The notes: generated by a model from the sequence alone, not told the origin. A stretch of 64,000 nt of DNA from an uncultured Paracoccaceae bacterium (GCA_947501555.1 CANMWG010000001.1:2418001-2482000); one strand, 5' to 3'. Counted from the stretch's first letter, positions 19,517 to 29,380 are shown. Program-made: numbers and translations.

Positions 19517-20782
19517 TCAATGCGCAAACGCCGACGAATGAAAATCCGCGACAATCTGCGCTGTCCAACCGTTTGCCAAACCAGCCGTTGGGGCGGCCAC
19601 TAACGTCGCGTCATGCCAAATGGCCGGGGTCGCAATCAATGATGTGCGCGGGAATCCCGTGTCACGCCAATCCGGACATTCGGTAATCCCTTCTCCCAGC
19701 GGTCGCACCTGCAGGTCGGGTGCATGCGGACCATCCAAGCGCCAACGCCGGTCCCAGATATCATGAGTCAGACCAACCGTCTCTTGCACGGCCCGAAGTT
19801 CGCGGGTGACACGCCAATCATCACCCTTTCGGGTAATCTGGCAGCCACCAACTGTGGTTGTTCCGTCCGATGTCAGCCGCTGGATCACATCCAGAAAAGC
19901 GGCCTGGCGGGGGGGATGATCAGCACCATTGACCCATTGGATCGCCGCCGCCCAAAGCCTGCGTTTGATCTCGGCGGGCAGCGGGCCGGTCAGCCCCAAA
20001 CGCAAAACCAAATCAGCCTGATCTTGGACGATATAGCGGCGCGACTCGATACGCGTATACTGGCGCAGCGCGTCACTGGCTCTCCGCATTGAGCCGCTGA
20101 CCGAGGCCAGCACATCAGTGGTAATCCCAAGCGGAGCCAATTCCTTGAGTGCTTGGCGCGCGTGCGTGCGCTCAAATGCGTCATCATCATTTGTAGGATC
20201 TTCGGCCCATGCCACATCATGCCTTTGAAGATAGTCCCGCAAGTCAGCGCGGGACTGTCTGGTGAGCGGGCGGGCCCATTGCACACCATGACGTTCAAAG
20301 CGGATGTCCATTGTTGCCAAACCGTCCGTGCCGGACTTGCGGGCCAAACGCATCAGAAAATTCTCGGCGAGATCATCCCGCGTATGCGCCAGAACCACGC
20401 CATCAATGCCGCGCTTTGCGGCCCAGCCAGCAATCAGACGATAACGGGCGGTGCGGGCGGCAGCCATCAGATTGCCGGACTTATCCCAATCGTCCCAAGC
20501 CAATGTTTCGTGCGGAATTTCATGGGTAGCACAAAAAGAGGCGACCAATGCCGCCTCTTCAACAGCGGCGGGTCGCAATCCGTGATTGATAGTGACGGCC
20601 TCAACCTGAAAACCTTCAGATTTTGCCAGTTGAGCATAAAGATGAAGCAGCGCCATTGAATCGCCACCGCCCGAAACGGCAACACCAACTCGGGCAAGTG
20701 ATTTATCAGAGAAAACCGTCCGAGCAGCGTGCAGCAGCGTTTTGTCGCCTGCGCCTTGGGGCGATTGTTCTACATTTGACAT
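19517..20782 (-). CDS. tilS: TilS tRNA(Ile)-lysidine synthetase
   Basis: A protein of 421 residues. The PP-loop SGGGDS is at 37-42, and the N-terminal N-type ATP-pyrophosphatase domain continues through AHTRDDLAENFLMRLARKSG. It changes the wobble cytidine of tRNA(Ile) CAU to lysidine and is normally essential. The C-terminal part is less conserved, as usual. It starts 6 bases after cpoB, in the conserved pal-cpoB-tilS-ftsH order. Confidence 0.93.
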   Translation of the reverse strand: MSNVEQSPQGAGDKTLLHAARTVFSDKSLARVGVAVSGGGDSMALLHLYAQLAKSEGFQVEAVTINHGLRPAAVEEAALVASFCATHEIPHETLAWDDWDKSGNLMAAARTARYRLIAGWAAKRGIDGVVLAHTRDDLAENFLMRLARKSGTDGLATMDIRFERHGVQWARPLTRQSRADLRDYLQRHDVAWAEDPTNDDDAFERTHARQALKELAPLGITTDVLASVSGSMRRASDALRQYTRIESRRYIVQDQADLVLRLGLTGPLPAEIKRRLWAAAIQWVNGADHPPRQAAFLDVIQRLTSDGTTTVGGCQITRKGDDWRVTRELRAVQETVGLTHDIWDRRWRLDGPHAPDLQVRPLGEGITECPDWRDTGFPRTSLIATPAIWHDATLVAAPTAGLANGWTAQIVADFHSSAFAH

Positions 20783-20788
20783 ACCGAA

Positions 20789-21601
20789 TTATTGGCACCC
20801 CAGATTTTGCATGGCAAGCTGGGCGTCAGTCACGGTTGGGTTACCAGGAAAACGGACATTGACCTCTGCCAGGGTCAAACAGGCATCTTGAGTCTGGCCA
20901 ATGGCCCCCAACGAAGTGCCCAGCTTGAACAGGGCATCGGGAGCTCTCGGACCGGTTGGATCACCGGAAAAGGCCTCAAGATAGGCTCGGGCGGCATCGG
21001 TCATCTCACCTAGGCCTTCCAATGCTTCGCCGCGCAGGTAATTGGCATCATTTGTCAGCGGGCTACCTGGGTAGGTCTGGCTAAAGGTCGCAAGCTGGTC
21101 CACGGCGCTGCGAAAGTCACCGGCAGCGAGCGCCTCCTGCGCCCGCTCAATATCGCCGCTTTCACCGATGGCCACAGCAGGGCCACCGGGGGACGCTGGT
21201 GGTGTGATAGTAGGGGCGCTGACACCACCTGCCCCGCCCAATGTCGGTGTATCGCCAAGATCAGCGATACTGCACGCTGCCTCAAGCTCACACAAACGAA
21301 ACTCCAGATCACCAATCCGGTTTGTCCCATCGACAGTCACGCTGTTGACACGAAATTCCAACTGTTCGGTTTTTGAGGTCAAACGCTGCAATTCCGCTTC
21401 AATGGCATTCAGACGATCCAACGGAGTATTGCCCACAACACCCGAATTCAAACCGCCCGTTGTCGACAACTCGCGGCGCAACCGCTGCACATCAACATAA
21501 AGAACAGTCAACTGCTGACGAATGTCCGCAAGCGTTTCCTCCTGCGCCAGGCTGGGAAGTGGGGCCAACAACAAGGCGCAGAGAAGAGCAATTCGGTGCA
21601 T
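20789..21601 (-). CDS. cpoB: CpoB/YbgF Tol-Pal coordinating protein
   Basis: A periplasmic protein of 270 residues. A signal peptide ending ALA is followed by a coiled-coil region at about 22-100 (LTVLYVDVQRLRREL, LNAIEAELQRLTSKTEQLE), a Gly/Pro-rich linker and a TPR domain containing AQEALAAGDFRSAVDQLATF. In E. coli CpoB links Tol-Pal action to cell-wall synthesis during division. The gene lies 23 bases after pal, and an AAGGA site lies nine bases before the ATG. Confidence 0.9.
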   Translation of the reverse strand: MHRIALLCALLLAPLPSLAQEETLADIRQQLTVLYVDVQRLRRELSTTGGLNSGVVGNTPLDRLNAIEAELQRLTSKTEQLEFRVNSVTVDGTNRIGDLEFRLCELEAACSIADLGDTPTLGGAGGVSAPTITPPASPGGPAVAIGESGDIERAQEALAAGDFRSAVDQLATFSQTYPGSPLTNDANYLRGEALEGLGEMTDAARAYLEAFSGDPTGPRAPDALFKLGTSLGAIGQTQDACLTLAEVNVRFPGNPTVTDAQLAMQNLGCQ

Positions 21602-21624
21602 AGAGAGGTTTCCTTAGGTCCTGA

Positions 21625-22149
21625 TCAGCTTGTGATCGCTGAGAATGACAAGACCGTAACAGCCCGACGGTTCTGCGCATAGCATGTTTCGTTGGAACAT
21701 ACCTCAATCGGGCGTTCTTTGCCAAAGCTTGTGACTTCTAGCCGGGCCGCGGGAACACCGCGCGATACCAGATATTCACGGACCGCATTGGCGCGGCGGA
21801 AGCCGAGGGCAAGGTTATATTCACGTGTGCCCTGCTCATCCGCATGACCTTCGATCACTGCGCGGTAGTCTGTATTCGTCAGCAGCCACTGGGCCTGACC
21901 ATCAAGAATGGTCTTTCCTTGGTCCGTGATGGTGGACGAATCGACGACAAACAACACGCGGTCACCGATGGCCTGATTGAAGTAAAGCGGGCTTGCAGGG
22001 TCGCTGGCCGAGCCGGCAACGCCACCATTGGCACCCGCACCACCAGCGCCGTCCGCCCCACCTGCACCGCCACCAAAGCGATCAGGGTCGGTACAGGCCG
22101 CTGTGGCCAAAATCAAAAGGACTGCCGCCGCCTTTTTTAACATGTTCAT
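21625..22149 (-). CDS. pal: Pal peptidoglycan-associated lipoprotein
   Basis: A protein of 174 residues. The lipoprotein signal ends with TAAC, then comes a Gly/Ala-rich linker and an OmpA-type peptidoglycan-binding domain with EGHADEQGTREYNLALGFRR and the closing RRAV segment. Pal sits in the outer membrane and binds the cell wall and TolB. The gene order tolB-pal-cpoB matches other alphaproteobacteria. A second Met at residue 3 could also start the protein. Confidence 0.96.
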   Translation of the reverse strand: MNMLKKAAAVLLILATAACTDPDRFGGGAGGADGAGGAGANGGVAGSASDPASPLYFNQAIGDRVLFVVDSSTITDQGKTILDGQAQWLLTNTDYRAVIEGHADEQGTREYNLALGFRRANAVREYLVSRGVPAARLEVTSFGKERPIEVCSNETCYAQNRRAVTVLSFSAITS

Positions 22150-22225
22150 TGGATCATTTCCTGTTTTTAACTGCTCATTTGCCCGAACTATAGCACGGGT
22201 TCTTATATCTGTGAATCACACATCG

Positions 22226-23542
22226 TTACGGCTGCAACGGGCCCCATGAGGGATCCGACGCCCCCCCCTGAACAGGGACAGCCTTCAGGTTACGACCCGA
22301 GATATCAACCGAATACATCGTCGATGATCCAGCAACACCCTGCGTCTCACGGCTAAACATGATGACACGACCGTTGGGGGACCAGCTTGGGCCCTCATCA
22401 AGGAATGAGGACGTTAACAAACGCTCTTCCGAGCCATCAGTGCGCATCACACCAATATGGAAACGACCGGCGTTTTGCTTGGTAAAGGCCACCAAATCAC
22501 CTCGGGGGGACCAGACGGGGGTGCCGTATCGGCCATCGCCAAAGGAAATTCGGCGGGGCTCACCACCATTTGCACCCATGATATACAGCTGCTGCGTGCC
22601 CGAACGGTCACTCTCAAACACGATCTGACTGCCATCGGGGGAAAAACTCGGGGCAGTCTCAATCGACGGGGCCGAGGTCAGACGGACATTCTGGCCCGAA
22701 CTCAGATCGGTGCGATAGATATCTGTGTTGCCACCATTGGACAGGCTGTAAATCACCTGACGACCATCGCGGGAAAAGCGCGGGCTAAAGGCCATCTCGC
22801 CCGGGGCGGTCTGCAACTGCTGACGGCCAACATTGGCAACATTCAAAACATTGATGCGGGGAAAACCACTCTCAAAGCTGGTGTAAAGCACACGATCACC
22901 GTTAGGCGAAAAGCGGGGTGCAAGGACAATGGCACTGCTATCGGTCAGGAACTGCAGGTTGGCACCATCAAAGTCCATAATCGCCAAACGCTTCAGGCGG
23001 TTATCCTTGGGGCCACTTTCCGAGACAAAGACAACGCGGCTATCAAAATAACCACCCTCGCCTGTGATACGGCTATAAACAGCATCTGCCACCTTATGAC
23101 CCATCCGGCGCCAGCCCGCGACAGTGCCAGCAAACTGCAGGCCATCGCCCAACTCTTGGCCCGAGAAGACATCATACAGGCGGAACTTCACTGTCAATTG
23201 CTGACCATTCACCGCGACAGCCCCGACAATCAAGGCCTGCGCATTGATGGCGCGCCAATCCGCAAAGGCAACGGGTTGGGCGAAAGAACTGACTTGCGAG
23301 ATAAAAGCAGTCGCCGGAACCTCACGGAACAATCCCGTACCCGCGAGATCCTGCACCACAAGACGGGACAAATCTGAGGCCACCTGCTGCGCCTGGGCAT
23401 TCTCGGCCTCAAAATTGGGAGCAGCAAAGGTGATGGGTTCGATGACACCATCGGTGATCGTCAGCCGCAACGGGCCGTTCTGCGCCATGGCTGGTACAGC
23501 CAGCACCAAAACCAACAAGACTGCCAAAATATGTTTCATCAT
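22226..23542 (-). CDS. tolB: TolB periplasmic beta-propeller protein
   Basis: A protein of about 438 residues. A signal peptide ending AMAQ is followed by the TolB N domain and a beta-propeller with repeated SPDG/SPNG-type motifs ([29 protein letters not shown]). It shuttles between Pal and the TolQRA inner-membrane complex. ATG codons at 23542 and 23539 both fit a GAGG site, and the longer frame to 23623 would hide the signal peptide. The paralogue of the TolA tail lies immediately upstream. Confidence 0.95.
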   Translation of the reverse strand: MMKHILAVLLVLVLAVPAMAQNGPLRLTITDGVIEPITFAAPNFEAENAQAQQVASDLSRLVVQDLAGTGLFREVPATAFISQVSSFAQPVAFADWRAINAQALIVGAVAVNGQQLTVKFRLYDVFSGQELGDGLQFAGTVAGWRRMGHKVADAVYSRITGEGGYFDSRVVFVSESGPKDNRLKRLAIMDFDGANLQFLTDSSAIVLAPRFSPNGDRVLYTSFESGFPRINVLNVANVGRQQLQTAPGEMAFSPRFSRDGRQVIYSLSNGGNTDIYRTDLSSGQNVRLTSAPSIETAPSFSPDGSQIVFESDRSGTQQLYIMGANGGEPRRISFGDGRYGTPVWSPRGDLVAFTKQNAGRFHIGVMRTDGSEERLLTSSFLDEGPSWSPNGRVIMFSRETQGVAGSSTMYSVDISGRNLKAVPVQGGASDPSWGPLQP

Positions 23543-23644
23543 TTTCGCCTCACTCCGCCTGTCCGGGTTCTGTCCCGAAACGTGCTCTCTTCTCATTATA
23601 GCAGGGAGAAAGTTCCATTTCACCTCACCTGCGCGTGTCTTTGC

Positions 23645-24079
23645 TTACCGTTGTCGCAACTCATCAAGATCAAACGTGATCACGACGTCTTTCCACATTT
23701 CATATTCGTCCGGAGAAAACTGGTAGCCTCCACCTGAAAACTGACAACGCAAGATGGCGCGGCGGGCTGCTTCGAACGCCCTGTCCGTCTCGTGCTGATC
23801 GCCATCAGTCGATAATAGATGAACTTCATTGCCTTCAACTTTGCCGTTACGATCAAGACGAAAGCCGACCTGGATTTTTGTAGTTTCAGTTGTCTCTGGA
23901 TAAACGTTGCTGCATCCTCGTATGTGATTTTGAAGGTATCGTTCTCGATCAAATCCAGGGAACTCATAGGGCAGAATGTCCTCAGAGACCCTGGGAACGA
24001 CGTCTGCGGCAACATGTGTAGGTACGGTAAGGCCGCTGAACGATAGAGCCAATGCCATCATCACTCCCTTACGACTCAT
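23645..24079 (-). CDS. Free-standing periplasmic TolA C-terminal domain paralogue
   Basis: A protein of 144 residues. A signal peptide (about residues 1-25, ending THVAA) precedes one domain that closely matches the last 100 residues of the TolA encoded just before it. Both contain VGF-LDR-GKV, a shared stretch FEAARRAILRCQ and WKDVVITFD. It lacks the membrane anchor and the proline-rich stalk. Its ATG overlaps the tolA stop (ATGA), which suggests translational coupling. A tandem duplication is the simplest origin. Its function is unknown; it may compete with or assist TolA at the outer membrane. Confidence 0.8.
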   Translation of the reverse strand: MSRKGVMMALALSFSGLTVPTHVAADVVPRVSEDILPYEFPGFDRERYLQNHIRGCSNVYPETTETTKIQVGFRLDRNGKVEGNEVHLLSTDGDQHETDRAFEAARRAILRCQFSGGGYQFSPDEYEMWKDVVITFDLDELRQR

Positions 24080-25215
24080 CTCAACCGCATCCCGCTTGGG
24101 TCAAATGTGATTACGACATCTTTCCATTGCTCGTACTTATCCGCTGGAAGTTGATAACCTCCTGACTGACAACGCAAAATCGCGCGACGGGCAGCCTCAA
24201 ACGCGGTGCTGGTGGCACTCGGATCGCCATCAGATGAAACCATCCGCACGTCACCTTGCACTTTTCCTTCACGATCCAGACTAAATCCAACCTCCACCGT
24301 CACACGCGCAGCAACAGATCCAGGATCGACGTTCCAACAACTGTTCACAGCAATGCGAAAGCTATCACGTTCTGAGCCAGTCAACGGCGGCCCAACCGCT
24401 GCAGCGGGCGCATCGGCAGGCGTGTCCGCAGCCAATGCCGCCGCCAAAGCTGCAGCAACTTCATCCTCACTGGTATCCTGCTCTGTTGGCGTTACTGGTT
24501 CAGCATCAGCAACCTCGGTCTCTTCTTCCGGCTCTGGTGCGGGCGGCTGCGGGCGGCTTGGGCGTGTCACCGGACGCAAAGACGTCTCAACCGCGCCCGA
24601 TGGCGTCTCATCCTCAATCACAATTTCCGTGGTTGTCGGAGGCGGCGCTGCGGGGGGCTCTTCTACGATAACCTCCTCCGCGGTTTCACTCTCGTCAGGA
24701 ATGACTTCTTCGCGTGGCACGTCGTCAATCGGCGTATCCGGCTGCGCAGGTTCGACCAATTCACTCGACACCACATCAGCCTGCTGTGGCGTGGGGTCAT
24801 CATTCACCACCGGTAAATCCGGCGCAGGCGGCGGCGTAACCGGGACCAAAGGCTCGTCCGGTGCAATATCCGTCACATCCGCCACAGGCGGCGGGGTTGG
24901 CGCGGGCGGTGGCGGGGTATCTTCAGCGGGCGGTTCAACCGGGTCGGGGGGTAGGGTCGCCTCGGCGGGCTCTTCCTCAGCGGGCGGTTCAGGCGGGGTG
25001 ACATCAACAACCGGTTGCACCGGAGCAGTCGGGTCAGCCGTACCCGGTTCAGGGGTCCGCGCGGCCGTCATCTGGTCAAACTCTTCACCACTCACCACCG
25101 TGATAGAAGTCTCAGAAAACTCCAGTGGTTCCGCGTTAAAACCCCAACCGACAATCAGCCAGCCAATCAGCCCCAAATGGCCCATAGCAGAAACTGTGGT
25201 ACCCGGCGTGCGCAT
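24076..25215 (-). CDS. tolA: TolA-like energy-transducing protein
   Basis: A protein of 379 residues. A short N-terminal part with one membrane helix (about 8-25) is followed by a very long Pro/Glu/Thr-rich stalk (about 45-280) that should span the periplasm. The final 100 residues are a compact TolA/TonB-type domain with two Cys. It conveys the TolQR proton-driven movement to TolB and Pal. The stalk is rich in Pro rather than Ala/Lys as in E. coli, which is usual for Rhodobacterales. It starts three bases after tolR with AAGGTGG ahead. Confidence 0.9.
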   Translation of the reverse strand: MRTPGTTVSAMGHLGLIGWLIVGWGFNAEPLEFSETSITVVSGEEFDQMTAARTPEPGTADPTAPVQPVVDVTPPEPPAEEEPAEATLPPDPVEPPAEDTPPPPAPTPPPVADVTDIAPDEPLVPVTPPPAPDLPVVNDDPTPQQADVVSSELVEPAQPDTPIDDVPREEVIPDESETAEEVIVEEPPAAPPPTTTEIVIEDETPSGAVETSLRPVTRPSRPQPPAPEPEEETEVADAEPVTPTEQDTSEDEVAAALAAALAADTPADAPAAAVGPPLTGSERDSFRIAVNSCWNVDPGSVAARVTVEVGFSLDREGKVQGDVRMVSSDGDPSATSTAFEAARRAILRCQSGGYQLPADKYEQWKDVVITFDPSGMRLR

Positions 25216-25218
25216 CTG

Positions 25219-25692
25219 CTAGCCACCTTGGCCCGCAGGGGCGGCCACGTCCGTCACCAGCCCAATGTCAGAAAACCCAGCGGCATTCAGCATGCCCATG
25301 ATCTGGGCCACACGGTTCCAATCATTGCTGCCATCCGCTCGCAGGAAAATCTTGTCGCTATCGCGTTCAGCGGCAATCGCACGCAGACGGTTGATCAACT
25401 CATCCTGAGATGTTTCGGTTTGCTGTATCATCACATTGCCTTCGCCCGTGATGGTCACCGTCAGCGGTTCTTCATCATCGCCGGGCAAAGCCGTGGCGTC
25501 TGTTTCGGGCAGTTCCACAGGGACACCCACAACAGACAGGGGTGCGGCCACCATAAAGATGATCAGCAAAACCAACATCACATCCACAAACGGGGTGATA
25601 TTGATCTCGGACATCGGCTGCACCCGATTGGACCGGCGACGACCACGTCTGCCGCCGCCCCCACCGCCAGAATTGATAACACCAGCGCCCAT
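25219..25692 (-). CDS. tolR: TolR proton-channel subunit (ExbD family)
   Basis: A protein of 157 residues. A Gly/Arg-rich N-terminus (GGGGGGRRGRRR) precedes the conserved INITPFVDVMLVLLIIFM helix with the essential Asp, then a periplasmic domain. It forms the ion channel with TolQ. The gene is 112 bases downstream of tolQ, a wider gap than usual; I saw no gene in that gap. Confidence 0.95.
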   Translation of the reverse strand: MGAGVINSGGGGGGRRGRRRSNRVQPMSEINITPFVDVMLVLLIIFMVAAPLSVVGVPVELPETDATALPGDDEEPLTVTITGEGNVMIQQTETSQDELINRLRAIAAERDSDKIFLRADGSNDWNRVAQIMGMLNAAGFSDIGLVTDVAAPAGQGG

Positions 25693-25804
25693 CAGATCGT
25701 GTCCCGCTGCATAAGAGATAATGAATCACGCGCACAGCCCGAGGCAGCGTTTGCATCGCAAATGCGTTCGGGTTGGGGGTGGGATACAATTTTGCGCGGC
25801 ATGA

Positions 25805-26479
25805 TCAGCTATCCAACTGGCGGCTAAGGATCGTGGCGAACTCGTCCGCAAAGGCCTCATAGCCATTCACGATCGCACCACTGTCCGCAGACAGTTTGTT
25901 GTAATAAATCACTGCCGGAATAGCGGCGAGCAGACCCAGACCAGTGGCCAACAAAGCCTCGGCGATGCCGGGGGCGACAACGGCCAGATTGGTCGTCTGC
26001 GCCTCTGCAATCTCAATAAAGGCATTCATGATACCCCAGACCGTGCCGAACAACCCAACAAACGGGGCGGTCGAACCAACAGTTGCCAGCACGGGCAGGC
26101 TTTTCTGCAAACGGCCGGCCTCTTTGGAAATCGCCACATCCATGGACCGGTCAATCCGGGCCGTGGCATTGGCGATCAAACCACCGTCTTCCTTATGGGA
26201 CCTCTGCCATTCCGTCATGCCAGCCACAAATATCTTCTCAGAGGGGCCGTCCGGATCCGTCCCGATCTTCTGAAACAGGCCATCCAGCGGCTCGCCCGAC
26301 CAAAACGCGCGGTCAAAGACATCCGCTTCGGCACGGGCTTTGCGGTATTGGATGGTCTTGTCGATGATCACAGCCCAGCACCAGATGGATGCGGCGATCA
26401 GCATGATCATGACGATTTTTACAGTAATTGTTGCGCGCGCGAATAACGCCCACATGGTGAAGTCGTGTGCTGCTTCCAT
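25805..26479 (-). CDS. tolQ: TolQ proton-channel subunit
   Basis: A protein of 224 residues with three membrane helices, near 12-36, 135-157 and 170-190. The conserved segment GLFGTVWGIMNAF and the following helix with APGIAEALLATGLGLLAAIPA match MotA/TolQ/ExbB channels. It is the first gene of the Tol operon, read leftward. It begins about 110 bases after the ybgC stop. Confidence 0.96.
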   Translation of the reverse strand: MEAAHDFTMWALFARATITVKIVMIMLIAASIWCWAVIIDKTIQYRKARAEADVFDRAFWSGEPLDGLFQKIGTDPDGPSEKIFVAGMTEWQRSHKEDGGLIANATARIDRSMDVAISKEAGRLQKSLPVLATVGSTAPFVGLFGTVWGIMNAFIEIAEAQTTNLAVVAPGIAEALLATGLGLLAAIPAVIYYNKLSADSGAIVNGYEAFADEFATILSRQLDS

Positions 26480-26593
26480 AATGCCTGCTCTGCCTTTTGG
26501 CCCATTTTGGGCTCTGATTACGTTAATTCATAGCGCATCGTCGCGGGGAAATCCAACCAATCCCGCATCACATCTGCAAAAAGAGGCGGATTT
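26480..26593 (-). promoter_or_regulatory. Leader region upstream of tolQ
   Basis: 114 bases between ybgC and tolQ. It holds a small inverted repeat, GCCC-AAAAT-GGGC, about 25 bases before the tolQ ATG and no ORF. A promoter or regulator site for the tol operon may lie here, but no -35/-10 pair was clear. Confidence 0.3.
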
Positions 26594-26980
26594 CTAGTGA
26601 ACCGAACGGCGGATCGCCGCCGGAAGACGGACAACGGCACCGGCTTCATTCATGCAAATTACCGTGACAATTGCAGAAAACAGGACTTCTGCGCCACGTT
26701 TGACCTCTTGCTTACAAATCAAGCGGACACCCGAGCCTTCGTCCATCGTGGTCTCTACAACCAACGCATCATCAAACCTGGCGGGCTGCAAATAGTCAGC
26801 CTCAACACGGCGAACGGCAAAAACAATACCGTCAGCCTTCATCTGGACCTGATCAATCCCCATTTCGCGGACCCATTCAGACCGGGCACGCTCAATGAAC
26901 TTCAGATAGTTGGCATAATAAACAATGCCGGCCAGATCAGTGTCTTCGTAGTAGACGCGTAGGGGAAATTGATGGGTCAT
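26594..26980 (-). CDS. ybgC: YbgC acyl-CoA thioesterase of the Tol-Pal cluster
   Basis: A hot-dog thioesterase of 128 residues. The motif YYEDTDLAGIVYYANYLKF includes the catalytic Asp of the 4-hydroxybenzoyl-CoA thioesterase type. YbgC proteins are encoded with tol-pal and act on acyl-CoA or acyl-ACP, linked to phospholipid metabolism. The ATG overlaps the last codons of the gene upstream (26977-26980), so the two are translated together. Confidence 0.93.
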   Translation of the reverse strand: MTHQFPLRVYYEDTDLAGIVYYANYLKFIERARSEWVREMGIDQVQMKADGIVFAVRRVEADYLQPARFDDALVVETTMDEGSGVRLICKQEVKRGAEVLFSAIVTVICMNEAGAVVRLPAAIRRSVH

Positions 26981-27606
26981 GCGGGCCTCGTCATCCGTGC
27001 AGCCAAACGCAACGCGTGGCTGGCATCATATGCCGCCGCTGGCATCACAGGATCGTAGGCGGCCCGGATCACATCCGCAATCTCGGGGCGCAGCACGGCC
27101 TTCCCCTCAATCATAGCCAAGGGCGGCATGTCGCGAAACGCCACATCAGACCAAAGTAAGATCACCTGAGCGGCCTGTGATAACGCCAACGTGTCTGCCG
27201 AAACGGCCTCCAATTGAGCGTCCATGCGTAAGAACACGAAACAGGCTTGAATGGCACCAGCATCATCAAACCGAAAAATGCGATACTGATTGGCCTCCGC
27301 AGCCTGCAGCTTGGCGACCAATGGCACCAAATCAGGGACCAACTGATCTAGGTTCGGCACCTGTGGCAATTCCGCCCAATCACGGCAAAAAAACATCATC
27401 AGGTTCACGCCCAACTCCGGATCGGTCTCTGCCATCTGATGACCGGCCAGCATTACCACAGCCTCAATCGCACCTTTGAACACGGACAGGGTCGCATCCT
27501 CAACACCAAACACCACCGGGACAATGGGGCGGCCCCAACGCGCAAACACATAGTTGCCATCCGCGCGGGTAAACAAAGGTGCCACTTCCTGATTTCTTAT
27601 TTCCAT
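26977..27606 (-). CDS. Conserved protein of unknown function upstream of ybgC
   Basis: A protein of 209 residues that I cannot assign to a family. It has no signal peptide or membrane helix. The N-terminal part (ARWGRPIVPVVFGVEDATLSV) and the middle, rich in Leu, Ala and acidic residues, suggest a mixed alpha/beta soluble protein. The ATG at 27606 has a GAGAG site; the TTG at 27633 is less likely and falls in a palindrome. It overlaps ybgC by four bases and probably forms an operon with it. Confidence 0.7.
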   Translation of the reverse strand: MEIRNQEVAPLFTRADGNYVFARWGRPIVPVVFGVEDATLSVFKGAIEAVVMLAGHQMAETDPELGVNLMMFFCRDWAELPQVPNLDQLVPDLVPLVAKLQAAEANQYRIFRFDDAGAIQACFVFLRMDAQLEAVSADTLALSQAAQVILLWSDVAFRDMPPLAMIEGKAVLRPEIADVIRAAYDPVMPAAAYDASHALRLAARMTRPA

Positions 27607-27627
27607 AAATACTCTCGCCGAAGGCCA

Positions 27628-27651
27628 GATCAAAATTCTAGAATTTTGATC
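27628..27651. repeat. Perfect 24-nt palindrome between ruvB and the ybgC operon
   Basis: The left half GATCAAAATTCT is followed directly by its exact complement, with no mismatch and no loop. It lies 4 bases after the ruvB stop and 22 bases before the next ATG on the same strand. It could be a dimeric regulator site for the downstream gene. A terminator is less likely because no loop or T tract is present. Confidence 0.75.
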
Positions 27652-27654
27652 ACC

Positions 27655-28674
27655 CTACCCAAATAAATCCGTCTGTGATTTCGGCGCATCCAAACCTAAA
27701 TGCACCCAAGCGGCCTGCGCCAACATGCGCCCTCGGGGTGTGCGCTGGATCAAACCCTTCTGGAGCAGGTAAGGCTCAATCACGTCCTCCAAACTGTCAC
27801 GGCTTTCCGACAAAGCTGCAGACATGGTCTCCACACCCACCGGCCCCCCGCCATAGCTTTCAGCAATCAAACGCAGATAGCGCCGGTCCGCATTATCCAA
27901 TCCCAAATGATCCACACCCAAGCGGGTCAGAGCACGATCCGCAATCTCTTGGGTCACCGTACCATCGCCCTCAACAATCGCAAAATCCACCACACGACGC
28001 AGCAACCGACCCGCTATCCTCGGGGTACCGCGGGCACGCTTGGCAATCTCGGCGGCCCCCTCATCCGAAGCAGGGGCACCCATCAACCGCGCCCCTCGGG
28101 TCACAATCTGGTGCAATTCCGCATCCGTATAAAACTCTAACCGCGTAGGAATCCCAAAGCGGTCGCGTAGCGGCGTGGTCAACAGACCCATCCGTGTGGT
28201 GGCACCCACAAGCGTAAAGGGCTGCAACTCGATACGAACCGTCCGCGCAGCAGGCCCCTCACCAATCACCAAATCCAGTTCAAAGTCCTCAAGCGCAGGA
28301 TACAGCACCTCTTCAACAGCAGGGTTGAGCCGGTGAATTTCATCAATGAACAAAACATCGCGCGCTTCAAGATTGGTCAAAATGGCGGCCAAATCCCCGG
28401 CCTTGGCCAATACAGGGCCCGAGGTCATCCGAAAGTTCACCCCCAACTCGCGGGCCATAATCTGCGCAAGCGTGGTCTTCCCCAACCCCGGCGGACCATG
28501 AAACAGCGCATGATCCATTGCCTCACCCCGCCTGCGGGCGCTTTCAATGAAGACCTTCAGATTGGCGCGAGCCTCCCGCTGACCAATGAATTCATCCAGG
28601 TTCTGCGGACGCAAAGCACGATCGGCATCTTCTGGCCGAGGGTCAGGTCGCAAAGTGGGATCAGGTTGGGTCAC
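27655..28674 (-). CDS. ruvB: RuvB Holliday-junction branch migration ATPase
   Basis: A protein of 339 residues. Walker A GPPGLGKT is at 60-67, and the family continues with the DEIHRLN Walker B and the C-terminal winged-helix domain ending with HLGLD. It forms the motor ring that drives branch migration with RuvA. The start is taken as GTG at 28674, because GGAG lies seven bases upstream and the family begins at this point; the longer frame to 28716 adds 14 unlikely residues. It lies 49 bases downstream of ruvA. Confidence 0.96.
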   Translation of the reverse strand: MTQPDPTLRPDPRPEDADRALRPQNLDEFIGQREARANLKVFIESARRRGEAMDHALFHGPPGLGKTTLAQIMARELGVNFRMTSGPVLAKAGDLAAILTNLEARDVLFIDEIHRLNPAVEEVLYPALEDFELDLVIGEGPAARTVRIELQPFTLVGATTRMGLLTTPLRDRFGIPTRLEFYTDAELHQIVTRGARLMGAPASDEGAAEIAKRARGTPRIAGRLLRRVVDFAIVEGDGTVTQEIADRALTRLGVDHLGLDNADRRYLRLIAESYGGGPVGVETMSAALSESRDSLEDVIEPYLLQKGLIQRTPRGRMLAQAAWVHLGLDAPKSQTDLFG

Positions 28675-28723
28675 AAGGATCTCCAGCGAAGACAGCCCGC
28701 AAGGGCGGATGAGCACTCCATCC

Positions 28724-29380
28724 CTACCCTTTCGGCGCCAATAGCTTCAAGGCTGCACGGATCAGACCCGGCGTATCCAGATCAGGCACGGCCCCTGCAG
28801 CCTCCGCCACCGCACCGGCAGCATCGCCGGGGGCATAACCGAGATTGCCCAAAGCAGACAAAGCCTCTGCCTGCGCCGGGTTCGTTTTCGAGGCAGGTGC
28901 ACGTTTTACAGGAGCAGCCTCCACCTCAATCACCTCATCGCCCAACGCCTCGGCCACTGTGCCACCCATGGCCATCACACCTGGGGCCTTGTCCTTGAGA
29001 TCCAAGATCACCTTTTGGGCGGTCTTCGGCCCCACACCCTTTGCTTTTGCAATAGCACTCCAATCACCCAAAGCAATCGCGCGGCTGACACCATCCGCAC
29101 CCAACGCGCCCAGAATGGCCATCGACGCCTTGGCACCAATGCCCTGAACAGACATCAACAAACGGTGCCACTCCTTTTCGACCAGAGTTGTAAAACCAAA
29201 CAACTGCAGATTATCCTCGCGGACCAGCAGATCCGTATAAAGCGCCACAGGTTCGCCATTTCCTGGCAATCCAGCCAAAACACGGTTCGAGACATAGACA
29301 ACATAACCCACGCCGCGCACATCAATCAGCACGTGATCTGCACTGCGATATTCCAAAAGACCTGCGATCTTGCCAATCAT
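28724..29380 (-). CDS. ruvA: RuvA Holliday-junction binding protein
   Basis: A protein of 218 residues. It begins [12 protein letters not shown], contains the [16 protein letters not shown] helix-hairpin-helix and [17 protein letters not shown], then an acidic linker and a C-terminal RuvB-binding domain with LGYAPGDA. The ATG at 29380 overlaps the ruvC stop by four bases, which sets the start and indicates coupling. Confidence 0.96.
   Translation of the reverse strand: MIGKIAGLLEYRSADHVLIDVRGVGYVVYVSNRVLAGLPGNGEPVALYTDLLVREDNLQLFGFTTLVEKEWHRLLMSVQGIGAKASMAILGALGADGVSRAIALGDWSAIAKAKGVGPKTAQKVILDLKDKAPGVMAMGGTVAEALGDEVIEVEAAPVKRAPASKTNPAQAEALSALGNLGYAPGDAAGAVAEAAGAVPDLDTPGLIRAALKLLAPKG

Noticed and set aside
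24076..25215. The long Pro/Glu-rich stretch as a separate repeat element
   Set aside because: It is the normal stalk of a TolA protein, not a DNA repeat.
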